Assembly (NCBI GenBank): GCA_028571685.1
Contig: CM053141.1
Coordinates: 54,434,333-54,498,332 of the forward strand
Origin: Heterohyrax brucei
Lineage: Eukaryota > Chordata > Mammalia > Hyracoidea > Procaviidae
DNA length: 64,000 nucleotides
Direction: 5' to 3'
Shown one piece after another: positions 22,611 to 33,621 of the stretch (position 1 is the first letter of the stretch; the number at the start of each line of letters is the position of its first letter). The position numbers and the translations under genes were made by a program. The notes below the pieces were generated by a model, which had not been told where the DNA came from, searched no databases, and was given only the letters and a program-made list of their open reading frames with translations.

Positions 22611-22768
22611 CCTGGCAACTGGTGGGTTAAGTGCTACGTCTGCTAACCAAAAGGTCGGCAGTTCAAATCCGCCAGGCCCTCCTTGGCAATTGTGGGGCAG
22701 TTCTACCCTAACCTGCAGGGTCACTATGAGTCAGAACAGACTGGACGGCGGTGGGTTTGATTTTTTAG
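22611..22768 (+). mobile_element. AfroSINE
   Basis: Sense copy with 'gctacgtctgctaaccaaaa', 'gttcaaatccgccaggc', and tail 'actatgagtcagaacagact'. The box-B region is well preserved. It lies in a CT-rich background. Confidence 0.92.
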
Positions 22769-22862
22769 TCTCTCCCTTCTCCTCTCCCACCCCTTCCACC
22801 TGTTCGCCCATTCTCTTCCTTCCACGGTTCAATTTACGATACTTTCTCAATCAAATTTTTAT

Positions 22863-22884
22863 TCAAAAAAAAAAAAAAAAAAAA
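22863..22884. repeat. Poly-A tract
   Basis: About twenty consecutive A. No recognisable L1 or processed pseudogene body precedes it, only 'caatcaaatttttattc'. Confidence 0.85.
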
Positions 22885-22889
22885 GATGA

Positions 22890-23368
22890 TGTGTTTTCAG
22901 TGCTGGAATTCCTGCCATCTAATTGAATGGTTTTCATTTGGGGCTGGTAATAATGGATTTTGGGAAACATGACCTGGTAATACAAGCTATCATTAAGGCA
23001 AGTGTCATTTTGATGCTACTGGTCTATGGTACGATGATACATCAGTAAGAAATAAAGGATTTATTGCAGGAAACTTTCCATTAGCTTATGTAAGGGAACT
23101 TCTGGTTTTTCATATTTGACACAGAAAATCAAAACAAACCTAATGGGACTCCCTAACTCCATGTAGGGAAGTCACAGTTATTCTTGTAAGCTTTGTCTTA
23201 CAAAAATAAGGGGGGAAAAGGCAACAGTCTACAAAACTAATACATCCAGAAGGCTTAACTTAATACAGTGCTCAAGCTATGTAACAATGAGAGTCTACAA
23301 CTGATTGAGATCTGCTAACACCTCTTCTCACCTACTGCAACTGAACAAAATCATTTTTCTCTTTAATA
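22890..23368. other. Non-coding stretch, no gene seen
   Basis: No supported gene or named repeat. Confidence 0.5.
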
Positions 23369-23370
23369 GA

Positions 23371-23490
23371 AGTCCCAGGGCCAATGGCTGTACCGACACA
23401 GTTGTTAAAAGTTCAGCTACTAACCAAATGGTTGGCAGTTCTACTCTGTCTTACAGGGTCAGAATTGTCTTGACATTGATGGTTTTGCGG
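23371..23490 (+). mobile_element. AfroSINE with internal deletion
   Basis: Head-side 'cagctactaaccaaatggtt' is followed directly by 'ttctactctgtcttacaggg', skipping the 'aaatccgccaggcgctcc' block. Confidence 0.85.
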
Positions 23491-23560
23491 CTAGTGCCAG
23501 TGGAAAATAGAACTAGAGTGAGTAAAGGGAGAAAAAGCAGAATTAGGGACGGAATGTGTA

Positions 23561-23710
23561 TCCTGGAAACCTTGATTAGTGCTGTGGCTGCTAACCAAGC
23601 TGTTGGCAGTTTGAATCCATCACTCCCTGGAAACTCTACAGAGCAGTTCTACTCTGTCCAGCAGGGTGGGTATGAGTGGGAATTGACTTGACACCAGTGA
23701 GTTTCCTTTA
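23561..23710 (+). mobile_element. AfroSINE
   Basis: Sense copy: 'cctggaaaccttgattagtg', then 'ggctgctaaccaagctg' and tail 'atgagtgggaattgacttg'. Only 70 bp after the previous SINE, in the same orientation. Confidence 0.9.
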
Positions 23711-23719
23711 ATTTTTTTT

Positions 23720-24245
23720 TAATGTTTCCTAGTAATGATTAGGACAAGAAATGGCATAAAGACCTAGATAAATTATGATAAATACCCAGACGACTGAAAG
23801 ATCTATTCTTGCAGGTACTTTAAAAAGTAATGATCCTACATATTTGCCCCAAAAGTTCTCTATTCCTAATTTTACTTTCCAAGTATGATTCTTACTGGAA
23901 AATTTTGGATATTTTCTTTCCATTGCAAATTATTAAATTGGCTTTTCAATGTAAATCATCATTGTATAAGTTTGAGGACCAAGATAGATCTTAAAAACTC
24001 ATTACTTCATGTTTGTTTACGCATATTCATATTTAGAAAAAAAATCCATTAATGCTTCTCAAAATATAAACAGTAAGTAAAATATGTAGAAGGGAAATAC
24101 AGAGCAAAAAAAGGTTTTACTAGCATATAAAAAACATGCCTGCCATAAAGACATATATATGTTAGAGGAGGGCTGCAGATTTGATTCAGTGCTTCCTAAT
24201 AAACAATAAAAAATTAAATAAAGTCAGTAAGAATATTCACAGCAT
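23720..24245. other. AT-rich non-coding stretch
   Basis: No supported gene. Short chance frames only. Confidence 0.5.
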
Positions 24246-24252
24246 CTGAAAG

Positions 24253-24287
24253 TTGTTTTTTGTTTGTTTGTTTGTTTGTTTGTTTGA
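24253..24287. repeat. (TTTG)n microsatellite
   Basis: Perfect TTTG run of about eight units. Confidence 0.92.
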
Positions 24288-24329
24288 ATCTTAGGGGAAG
24301 GGAACTTTTCCTTCTTTTTTATTGTTTTA

Positions 24330-24490
24330 GGTGGAGTATCGGTTAAGAGTTACATCTGCTAACCGAAAGCGCAGTGGTTCAAATCTGCCATGTGCTCTTT
24401 GGAAACTCTATGAGGTAGCTCTATTCTGTCCTATAGGGTTGCTATGAGTCGGAATTGACTCAATGACACTGTATTTGGTTTTTTGGTTTA
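24330..24490 (+). mobile_element. AfroSINE at 3' edge of L1 copy C
   Basis: Sense copy from 'ggtggagtatcggttaagag' to tail 'gctatgagtcggaattgact' ending in a T/G-rich tail. It abuts the first recognisable base of the antisense L1. Confidence 0.92.
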
Positions 24491-25028
24491 TTATCTCTTT
24501 AGTGTTTTTCCATCCTTACCTCTCCCCTCTCTCACAACCATCAAAGATTGCCCCTTTTTGTGTATAAACTTTGTCACACTTTTGTCAGATTTGTCATAGC
24601 CCAAAATTTGTTCCCAGTCTGTAAGTTCTCTTTTTATTCTTTTGGTGAAGTCTTTTAATGAACATAGTTGTTTAATTTTTAGAGGATCCCAGTTAATCTA
24701 GCCCAGTGACAGCACAGTCCTTCTTTTCAGGAGTTTAGTTTTTTGTTTGTTTGTTTTTTACCACATTTTCAGTTTCTTCTCTCATTACAGGTCTGTTAAG
24801 ATATTCAGCATCAGCTTGTGTTATTCTAGGTAGGTAGTAGACATTTAGAAATTTGTCCATTTCCTCTAGGTTCTCAAATCTGTTGGAATATAGTTTTCTA
24901 TAGTACTATGTTATCCTTTCTATTTTAATAAAGTCTGTTGGAATATCCCATATGTCATTTCTTATTTGTGTTCTGTGCTGTATTTCTTTGTCACTTTGGC
25001 CAATAGTTTGTCAATTTTATTGATCCTT

Positions 25029-25364
25029 TCAAAGGACCAACTTTTTGTTGATTCTATCTATTGCTTTCTCTATCTCCGTTTCATTTACTTCTGCTCTGGT
25101 CTTTAATATTTCCTTTATTCTGGTGACCATGGGCTTCTTTTTGCTTTCTATTTGTTCAAGTTGTGTAGTTAATGTTTTCCTCTTGTCCCTTTCCTCTTTT
25201 TTGATGGGTACACTGACTTTGCTGTGTCCCAAAGCTTTTGATATGATGTTTTCCTTTTCATTTGATTTTAGCAATTTTTTTATTACATCCTTAATTTCTT
25301 CTGTTACCCAGTGGTTTTTAAGAAGGATGTTATTCAGTTTCCACGTATTTGATTTCTTTTCCAT
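25029..25364 (-). pseudogene. L1 ORF2 fragment between EN and RT
   Basis: An open 111-codon frame rich in Lys/Glu, beginning 'MEKKSNTWKLNNILLKNHWV' and ending in 'EIEKAIDRINKKLVL'. It corresponds to the linker of L1 ORF2p that follows the endonuclease and leads into the reverse transcriptase. The overlapping plus-strand frame at 25045-25380 is its mirror shadow. It is not a complete protein: the RT core does not follow. Confidence 0.85.
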
Positions 25365-25422
25365 GATCTTCTGTAGTTAATGTCTACCTTGGTGACATTG
25401 TAGTCAGAGAAGATACTTTGTA

Positions 25423-25741
25423 TTATCTCTGTGTTTTGGATTTTGTTGATGGTTCCTTTGTGACATGGTCTATTCTGAAGAATGTTCCATGTGCACTAGA
25501 AAAGAACGTGTATTTTGCAGGCATTGAGTGGAATGCTTTGTATAAGTCTGTGGAGTCAAGCTGGCTCATTGCAGCCTTTAGATCTTCTGTATCTGTATTA
25601 AATTTATTTCTAGATGGTCTGTGCTTTGCTAACAGTGGTGTGTTGAAGTCTCCTGTTATTACTGTGGAATTGTTCATTTCTCTTTTCAATGCTATCAGAG
25701 TTTCTTTTACATATTTTGGAGCACTGTCATTTGGTGCATAG
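25423..25741 (-). pseudogene. L1 ORF2 endonuclease-domain fragment
   Basis: The frame at 25423-25689 contains 'TVITGDFNTPLL', the conserved GDFN block of the apurinic-type L1 endonuclease, and 'YTFFSSAHGTFFRIDHV', which includes the conserved D-H near the active-site end. In functional L1 this domain nicks T-rich target DNA. Here a stop follows and the flanking parts are out of frame, so it is inactive. Confidence 0.9.
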
Positions 25742-25901
25742 ATATTTATTATTGAACTGTCCCTTTAATCATCACATAATGTCCTTCTATGATGGATTTA
25801 GTTCTAAAGTCTATTTTATCTCAGATTAGTCTTGCCACTCCTGCTGTTTTTTGGTAGTTGTTTGTTTTTTTCATCCTTTGATTTTTAATAAAGTTATGTT
25901 C

Positions 25902-25911
25902 CCCCCCGCCA
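25902..25911. repeat. Poly-C tract
   Basis: Short C run ('ttcccccccgcc') inside the L1. Confidence 0.6.
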
Positions 25912-26194
25912 AGGTACATTTGTTATAGACAGTGCATTGATAGATCCTGTATTTGGGGTTGTTTGTTTGTTCGTTTTGTTTTGTTTTAAATCCATTCTGT
26001 CACTATCTTTTTGTGGGTGCATTTAGGCCATTTATGTTCAGTGGAATTATTGATAAGTGTGAGTTTGTTACTGATATTTTGTAGTGCTTTCCTTTGTCTT
26101 GCTGGCATTTTGTTGTTGTTCTTACTTTCTAGTCCTGAATTCCTTTTGTTTACTGATTTTTTTTCCTGGTTCTGTAGGTTTTGTGTTTACTGAG

Positions 26195-26485
26195 TGTCAT
26201 GGATTGAACTGTGTCCCCAAAAAATGTGTGTAGCCATTTGTCTGGGCCATCATTCCCAATATTTTGTGATTTTTCTATGCTATACATCCTAATCTCTACC
26301 TGTGGCTAATAGCTAGGATGATGATGTTAAAAGAGGACTACAGTAGGACTGCAACACCCTTGCTAAGGGAGTTCCCCTGGAACGTGGCTTGCACTATCTT
26401 TTATCCTTTCATGCTACAGGAGATAAAAAGAGAGGAAAGCAAGCAAGTGGTATTTCTGTTAGAGCAGGGCCAGATGACTAAAACA
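26195..26485 (+). mobile_element. MaLR-type solo LTR, internally deleted, inside L1
   Basis: Starts 'tgtcatggattgaactgtg' and ends 'gatgactaaaaca'. Flanks 'ctgag' (26190-26194) and 'ctgaa' (26486-26490) are a 5-bp TSD with one mismatch. It lacks roughly the 3' half present in 17354-17920. Since it splits L1 copy C, it is younger than that L1. Confidence 0.88.
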
Positions 26486-27232
26486 CTGAAACTTTATGTT
26501 TTTCTTCTTTATTTTGAAGAGTAGATTTGTTAACTTTCTTTGTGGTTATTTAAAATTTACTCTTATCTTCCTAAATTTGAACCAGTCATTTATTACTTGC
26601 TACCCCCTTGTGTTCCCTCTGGTTAAGAGTTCTATTCCTGCAATGTTTATCCCCCTTCTTCTGTTCCGACACTGCTGTCACTTACAGATTAACCTCTCTA
26701 GTTTCCTGTTGTAATCTTTTAGTTTTGATTAATCCATGAAAATTCATTTCCTAGGTTGGTAACTGGCTACGCAGCCTTGTATTCTAGATTCAGGTTACTG
26801 TCCAGCATTATTTGTTCTCAAACTAAAGTACTACCTGTAATAATTCTTGTAAGTTTGGTTTCATTTTTACATATTCTCTTAACTTCTATGCTTCTGGAAA
26901 TGTCCTGGTTTCACCAGCATGTTTGAATGGGAGTTTAGCAATGGGAGTTTATCAGGATGTATTACTGTTGGTTGGCAGTTTTTGTTGTTGTTTTTCTGCT
27001 TTCAAGGTTTTATACATGTTATCTCATTGTCTTCTTGCCTACATGATTTGAGCTGAGTAATCAGAGTTTAGTCTTCTTGTTTACACCCTTTAGGTGATCT
27101 TTTCATTTTTCTCAAGCTGCTCTCAGGATTTTATCTTTGTCTTTGATTTTTGCAAGCATGATCATGATATGCCTCAGTGATTTTGGGGGAGTCTACTCTA
27201 AATAAGGTTTGTTAGTTTCTGAGATGGTAGGC

Positions 27233-27690
27233 TTATTTTTTCATGACTCTAGGGAAATTTTCTCTCAGTAATTCTTCAGTGATCCTCTCTCTGTTTTTCA
27301 TTTTCTCCCTCTGTTCTGGAACTCTGATCATTTGAAAAATATTGTTTTTGATTGTATGCCATACCATTCTCAGGATTTCTTCACTTTTTGTCTTTCTTTT
27401 CCCTGATTTTTCTTCCAATAAAGTAGTATCCAAGTGTTTTTTCTTCAGTTAGGGTGATTATGTCTTCCATTGCTCAAAATTTGTTCCTCAAACTTGCTAT
27501 GACACTGTCGATTTCTGAAATCTTGTTTTTATTTTGGACTTCTAATTGTTTTTATGTAATTTCTAGTTGTGAATTTATTGCAACATTTTGTGCTTGCACT
27601 GTTTTCCTGAACTCTTCCATTGTTTTTTCAGTCTTTTCCATGATTTTGTCTATTTTTTCCTCTTTTTTCTTTTTTTTCCTGCTGTAACTC
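27233..27690 (-). pseudogene. L1 ORF1 remnant in copy C
   Basis: The minus-strand frame at 27233-27433 holds 'MIRVPEQREKMKNRERITEE' followed by 'LLRENFPRVMKK', the RRM-to-C-terminal region of ORF1p, matching the ORF1 traces of copies A and B. Upstream on the minus strand (27690-27440) is a Lys/Glu-rich coiled-coil-like stretch. Stops separate the two. Confidence 0.8.
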
Positions 27691-28255
27691 CTGGATACCT
27701 CTGATTATTAAAGATTTGTATTCCCTGTCAGGTAGTTCTGATACCTTTTTTTTTTTTACTGGAAGATCATCTGGTATTTATTTTGGATATCTATTGGAAC
27801 CATTGTGTCCTATATATGTGTGTGTTTTGATACTGTCTGTTCTTCAAGACATTCAGTAGTTACTTTCTTTATCACGTTTAGATTTGTTAGTTTTTTCCTG
27901 AGTTTTTGTTTTGTTTGGTTATGTCTGAGTGTTCTTTGTTGTTTGTTTTTCTGAGGGCAAAATACTTCTCAGCATCTTGTGCCATGGACAAGGCTAGCCA
28001 CTTAGCTATGGTGTAGCAGGGCAGGTCTGGTAGAAGAGAAGGTTTGTGATGGGTCATTTGTGGCATGTATTGTGGCCAACAGGGTGGGGTGAGGCAGGGT
28101 CAGTACAGGGTAGACTCTAGTAAACTGTGCCTGTGCTGCTTAGGGGTTCATTGTTCAGCACAGAGTGAAGACAGACAGGAGAGTGGGAAAAGGTTGTGAT
28201 ATACAGAGCTAAATGGGTGTGGAAAAAAGGGGAAAGAAGAGAAACAGTGCGATGA

Positions 28256-28288
28256 CACCACCACCCCCCCCCCAACACACACACACTA
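28256..28288. repeat. Poly-C and (CA)n tract
   Basis: Run of C ('ccacccccccccc') followed by 'acacacacac' within the L1 5'UTR side. Confidence 0.85.
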
Positions 28289-28379
28289 AAAAACAAGTAT
28301 TGGAGGAGTCTGCCATGGGAGTCTGGGACAAAGAGGGAGATGCCATCTATTGATTGTTTTCTAGCAGGGTTTGAAGCAC

Positions 28380-29480
28380 AACCTATCAAGAAGGGATAGA
28401 TATGGCACATTCAGCTAAATGAGTAACAGAAAGGAAAGGAAGGGAGAAAGAAATAGATCAGAAACTAGGTTTAAAAAATAAACAAATAAAAAGGGTAGAG
28501 AAAGGTATATGTGGTTAAGTAGTCAGTCAGGTAGTCAGTCTGGAAAAAGGAATGAAAGGAACGTAGAGAGACAAGAAACCAAGAGGGGAAAGGAAAAAAA
28601 AAAAAAAGAAGAAGATACCAGGAAGAGGAAGGAAAGAAAGGAAGGTAGAAGGAGAAAAGAAACCAAGAAAAAAATGCTCCAAGGGAGCCTACTGGAAGTG
28701 AGTACTCAGCCAAGAAGTGATACACAGCTGATCAAGAAGGGGTGCAGATGATAAACGGTGCCAGATATTCAAGGGAAGGCTAAGGAAGGAAAGTGGAGAA
28801 AGACAAGAAATCAAGAAAGAAAAGAGAAAAAAAATGCACCAAGGGAGCCCACCAGAAGCAAATTTGTAGTCAAAAAGTATTACACAATCCATCTAGAAGA
28901 TGCAGATATAGTATACTGAATGAAGTATTCAGGAGATGGACAAGGAGGGAGGTAGAAGAAGACAATAAACTAAGAAGAGAGAAGAAAAACAAATGCAACG
29001 AGAGAGCCCACTGGTGTGATGATGTGGGTGAGGGAAGTGGCTCCCAAGCCAAGTGGCACTGTGCAACCCACCCAGAGTGGGCAGAAATGGCACACAACTC
29101 CAAATATTCAGGAGACCGAAAAAGAAGTAGAGGGCAACGCAAAACTAAGAATAAACAGAAAGACAAAATATATCCCCAGGGATTCTACCAGTATGACGAC
29201 GTGGACTGGGAAAGTCCTTCTGTCAAGAAGAAGCAGATGGCACATGCAGCTAAGAGTTTGAGAGGAAGGGAAGGAGGTGAGAGAGAGAGGAGAAACCAAA
29301 AGAAGCCAAAAAAAAAAGCAACCAAAAACATGGCACTGAAGGAGTCAGCCAGTGTGGGTAGGGTGACTCCAAGGGGCAAGGAGCTGGTGCCTGCCGAGCA
29401 GACTGACCAGGGCTCCCAGGAAGCTATGGGGCCCCAGGAGGGGGAGGAAGGGCGTGGCGTGGGAAAGCCATACAGCTGAC
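28380..29480 (-). repeat. Tandem ~160-bp monomer array, L1 5'UTR side
   Basis: Two independent landmarks recur with the same spacing. A 'gggagccca'-type block lies near 28681, 28841, 29001, 29177 and 29341 (intervals about 160, 160, 176, 164). A 'gcagat.tggcac'-type block lies near 28395, 28744, 28903, 29079 and 29232. The plus strand is strongly purine-rich. The array lies 5' of ORF1 of the antisense L1, the position of promoter monomers in rodent L1s. About five to six diverged units. Confidence 0.75.
28793..29479 (+). other. 228-codon open frame, probably composition-driven
   Basis: The longest open frame in the window, antisense to the L1 5'UTR. The product is extremely rich in Lys, Arg, Glu and Gln ('KDKKSRKKREKKCTK') and follows the tandem units, so it has weak internal repeats. 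Purine-rich DNA rarely contains stops because every stop codon needs T, which explains the open frame without selection. It recalls the antisense ORF0 of primate L1 only in position. No known domain. Confidence 0.35.
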
Positions 29481-29756
29481 TGTTGGTTGATCTGTCATGA
29501 CCAGATGTTCTTGAATCTGTCTTCCTGTATATTCCGTGTCCACTATTCTCTGGCTGAGGTGTCTAAGCTGGTGAACTTGTGGCACATTAGCTGATAGGTG
29601 ACCTCCACTCCCTGACTCCTCTCGTTCTCAGTCTTCCTTCAGTTTCTTTTTCCATCCATTGCTTGGTTGCTGTTTATTTCCTCACCTGACACTTAGACTT
29701 CCAGGACGGATGTTTGTCTCAGTCTCACTTAGCTTTTGTGTCGTTACTGTGGAAAC

Positions 29757-29792
29757 ACAGGTCAGAATTGACTCAATAGCAATGGGTCAGTG
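29757..29792 (+). mobile_element. AfroSINE/RTE-tail fragment
   Basis: Only the tail 'ggtcagaattgactcaatag' plus 'caatgggt' is present, without SINE head or body. No clear TSD. Confidence 0.6.
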
Positions 29793-29799
29793 GTTTACT

Positions 29800-30700
29800 A
29801 TGGAGAGACTGGATGTTTCTGTTTATAGTGTCATGTTGGCCAAAACACCTTTCCTTGTAATAGGAAAACCTGACAAGAAATTCTGTCATGAAAGTTCATT
29901 AAAAAGATTCTCTGTCATGTAATGAAACCCATCTTAACAAATCTCGTTAAGAATTTGAAATAGACTTCCTTCGTGTAACTGCTATTTCAGTATGTGTGAA
30001 TAGTACAAATGCCCAATGCAACTGATTAAACATAGTTTTAGAAGAGCCTAAAACTACTTGGAAGTTTATAGCATCCTGATAGCTTTATGTCAAGATACTG
30101 TTTTATCATCTAAGGTATTAGATGGTTTGCATAGACTAGTCAATCAACTGTCATTACAATTTCTCAAAACCAAGATTTTGATAGGAATTTGACAGTAGAG
30201 ATTTCAAAATTATATTTTCTGGTCAAAACTTGTACTATACGTATTGTGAGCTGCTGATTAAAAACATATCAATATTCTTTAATAATCAGCTAAGCAGGTA
30301 TCTTACGGCAATTAAATAGCCTAATCAAGACTTGTTGCTGAGTAGATGGCCATCTAATCTTCATATAGAAATGGTTCATAAAATCTCTGTTGGCAGAGGT
30401 AAGATATTCCTCAGAACACAGCTCTGGGTCTGCTCCAGCACACTGACAAATTTGCAATCAAGACCTAAGAGCTCCATGTCTCAGAGTATGGGTGTAATTT
30501 TAGCCTGGACATTTTTCAGAACAGTCACTGTTAATCACCCTGCTCAATAAATTAACCATCACTTAACAAAGCATCAATATAATTCTTACTTTGAGCAATG
30601 TGACTTTGCACTGAACTCTCCAAGACAACTTTATGATTTGCAAAATGCACTATATGATATTTGATCTGCTGACTACAATTGGATGGTCTTAAGATATTAA
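29800..30700. other. Non-coding stretch, no gene seen
   Basis: No repeats recognised and no credible exon. One of the repeat-poor stretches of the window. Confidence 0.5.
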
Positions 30701-30710
30701 ATTTTGGATG

Positions 30711-30855
30711 ACAAATCAAGTCAATCCTGACTCATAGCAACCCTACAAGACAGAGTGGAACTTCCCCCAAAGGATTTCCAGAGAGAAGCTGGTAGATTTA
30801 AATTGCCAGTCTTTCGGTCAGCAACTGAATGGCTAACCATTGCACCATCAGTGTA
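30711..30855 (-). mobile_element. AfroSINE
   Basis: Antisense, diverged copy with tail 'gtcaatcctgactcatagc' and head-side 'aaccattgcaccatcagtg'. Confidence 0.88.
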
Positions 30856-30859
30856 ATCA

Positions 30860-31895
30860 ATTAAATGGAAGAAAGAAATATTTTTCCATAGTTAGTGGCA
30901 CTTGGCTGGCATAGTTAGTTACCATTTACATAGTGAGTCCTGAGTTAAAGGGACTTGGACTAATCTATCATGTTGGAACAAGGTGTTATTGAAGTTTGGC
31001 ACCAGTTGCATTTTTCTAATGTAAACGAATCTGATAAGATTTCATGATCCTCTTAGTGACTACTACCAGCTTCTCTCCTTCTAAACACCCTACCCACCCT
31101 AAAAGTTCAATACATGGCCTTGGGCCTTTATTTTTGTGAGCATCACGGCTATCGCTGAGTAAGTATTAGAGCTAACTGGGGAAAGTCTGGAAGTTGTCAC
31201 AACTCTGGACATTACACTGACTGATTGAAAATCAAATGATATTATTCAAACAACTTTCTTTCCAAATTCAATCATCTTTCAGTTTAAAACTAATGAGCAT
31301 ACTCTACCATAATCAAAATAAATCCATAAGGACCTGTAGATGAAATGCAAAATATTCTTACATATTCCCATAATATTCCAACTAAGTTATGTTTTTGTCC
31401 CTTAGTTGTGCAAAGATTCTGTGGCATTTTATGAATACAAGGAAAGCTACTGATGGTATTTCTAGGTTCTCAAGTGTGACAAACGTCAGTGCAGATTTCC
31501 TTCACTTATATCTCTTTATTTTAACGAAAATGGTTTTCCTCAGTATCATCTATTGACAAACTCATTTTCAAAATATCTGCCATTATTTTAATATCACACA
31601 GATCAACTTATTTGAATAGCCTTTCCCAGGAAGCAGAAGTTGGGCTCATTTTTCGTTTGAAAGAATCAGAATGTTAATGTTGAGATTCTGTGTATCTTAG
31701 CTGATGTTGGCATTTCCTGACCAATAATGCAGCAGATGCATGTGTCTCCTACATATTTCATCAGCAAATGTTTCCCTCTGAATCACAGTAGATCCCTCAA
31801 ACACAAAGGAATCCACCATAGACAAAGAGTCTATTTAAATATGTGATAAATGTATGAGCTCCAGTTCTTAGAAAGAGATGACACTCCTTTTTCAA
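30860..31895. other. Repeat-poor non-coding stretch
   Basis: About 1 kb without SINE, LINE or LTR that I recognise and without a credible open frame. Confidence 0.5.
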
Positions 31896-31896
31896 T

Positions 31897-31960
31897 CCTC
31901 CTTGACAGCCAAAAGCCAAGTGCCATTGAGTTGGATCTGACTCATGGCGACCCTCCTTGA
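31897..31960 (-). mobile_element. Tail-only micro-insertion with 9-bp TSD
   Basis: 46 bp (31906-31951) of antisense SINE/RTE terminus ('gccaagtgccattgagttgg', 'ctgactcatggcgac') lies between perfect direct repeats 'cctccttga' at 31897-31905 and 31952-31960. No head or body. Confidence 0.85.
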
Positions 31961-32440
31961 GAAAGAAAGTTCAAAATGTACAGGTACAGAAAAGCACGTA
32001 TTCCACCCCTTCCCCAGCCCTTATTGTATGTTCATTGCTACAGTTCCCCATGACTTTAATCTTTGAAACAGAATTCTTATCTCACAGCTCTTTAGGATTG
32101 TATTTTATGGCTGGCTAACCTTCATTTTGTCAAAAGAATAAAGTTGTTATTTTTCTAAAAAACAAATCCACTTTTGAGAATGGGTCATGTACTATCAAAT
32201 TATGCCCTGTATTTTACCAGCCAAACTGGAAAATTGACACTACATTTTATTTCTCACTTTTATCCTCATACCTGATTGTAAAGGATGAGAGGAATCTATT
32301 ATCTAGAGAAACATCACTTCCACATGAAAAAAGGATCACAAACTGAGTCTAAATTTTTTAGAAAGATGTTTGATGAAATACGTAAGAAGGTAAATAACCT
32401 TCAGCAGCACTGAAACTGGGAAGCAGTTAGATGATAATGA
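31961..32440. other. Non-coding stretch, no gene seen
   Basis: No supported gene or named repeat. Confidence 0.5.
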
Positions 32441-32492
32441 AAGACAGACAGACAGGTAGATAGATGATAGATAGACAGATTGATTGATTGAT
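32441..32492. repeat. (GACA/GATA)n microsatellite
   Basis: Runs of 'gaca', then 'gata', then 'gatt' units. Confidence 0.9.
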
Positions 32493-32756
32493 CCATCAAT
32501 ATAACATACTGATCAACATACCATAAGTTTAAAATCCACTCTTATTTTAGTTGATAAAACTACCAGGAAGTTGCTAAAACAGTAACAAAGTGCTCACTTA
32601 CTTCAGGGGTATAAGCAGAAAAAAAGATGAGTAAAACTTAGCAATAAAGGTAAATACTCCCATCTTGTGGCTGGAGTTGAAATAACATATTTTAATTCAA
32701 GATTGATTGCTATGCAGTGTTCAACTCATGAATTTATCACAAAAATCACTGCCACT

Positions 32757-32975
32757 TTAATCCTTCCTAAGTGCCAGACACCATATTAAACATTTTGTGT
32801 AAATTATCTCATTTGACACTCACAGTAACACCAATAGTCATGTGTCACATTTTAAAGTAAATCATGTAATTCTATAACACGAAAGCAACTCTTATAATCC
32901 CAGCATTTTATTTCACAGATGGCAACAACGCAAATCCTGGTTGTTTAAGGTCCCATAGTAACTGACTTGTCATTT
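32757..32975 (+). repeat. MIR SINE relic
   Basis: 'aagtgccagacaccatatta', 'aattatctcatttgacactc' and 'tttcacagatggcaacaac' follow MIR order. Confidence 0.75.
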
Positions 32976-32979
32976 GCTC

Positions 32980-33610
32980 TAACAGAACTCTGACCTCATC
33001 ATGCTTGGTTTTATGCTAAAATTGTCTATTACCTCTTGTACTATGCTCCCCTTAGTTACACATGACTGGAAAATAAAAATCTCTAACAGTTAGAGTATTT
33101 ATGATCTCTGTGTTCTTTCTATTAAAATAAAGAGTATTACACTGATTAATGTGGCACTTAAATATAGAGTTACAATTGATCTCTCAATGGGTGAAAGAAC
33201 CTCTTACTTTTAACAACCTAATGCTGGATCAGAACAAAATGCTACTACTTTTTCGGACAGAGCCACTGGAAAACTTCCAAAAGGAAGAAAAAATTCAACT
33301 GATCTTCAAATAAATAATAAAAGTTCAAAAGAGTACAGAACATGAAATTAAGTGACTAATGATACCTACTAGTAATAAGCTAATTTTATAAAAGGAATCA
33401 TCCAACTCCCACGTCATGAAGTCTATTAGTATTTTACTTTATCATCTAACTTTAACAATATCAGTGAGAGAGAGAAACAGAAACAGAACAACAGAGAAAC
33501 AAAGAAAGAAATGTTCATCACATTCATGTATCTTACAAAGAGACAGCATCATTTTCTGGAAATGTTCCTAAATGAGTATTGGTTAGATTTACCCCAAAGA
33601 CTTCCTGGTA
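32980..33610. other. Non-coding stretch, no gene seen
   Basis: Contains a GA-rich patch near 33462-33512. No gene. Confidence 0.5.
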
Positions 33611-33621
33611 TAATTTCAGAT

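Larger units (their letters stand above)
24491..29740 (-). mobile_element. L1 copy C (antisense), broken by LTR and deletions
   Basis: Read on the minus strand: 5'UTR side with tandem units (29480 down to about 28300), ORF1 (27690-27233), ORF2 endonuclease (25740-25423), the segment before RT (25364-25029), then a deletion over RT and a short ORF2 C-terminal trace (24740-24560). A MaLR LTR sits at 26195-26485. The outer limit between 29480 and 29740 is uncertain. No TSD found. Confidence 0.8.

Noticed and set aside
25045-25380. 111-codon plus-strand frame rich in Phe, Leu and Ser, membrane-like
   Set aside because: It is the antisense shadow of the L1 ORF2 fragment on the minus strand at 25029-25364. 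Hydrophobicity arises from complementing Lys/Glu codons.
28793-29479. 228-codon basic protein as a possible new host gene
   Set aside because: It lies wholly in a purine-rich tandem repeat on the L1 5'UTR side, where stops are rare by composition, and there is no promoter, splice or domain evidence. Kept only as a finding to test.
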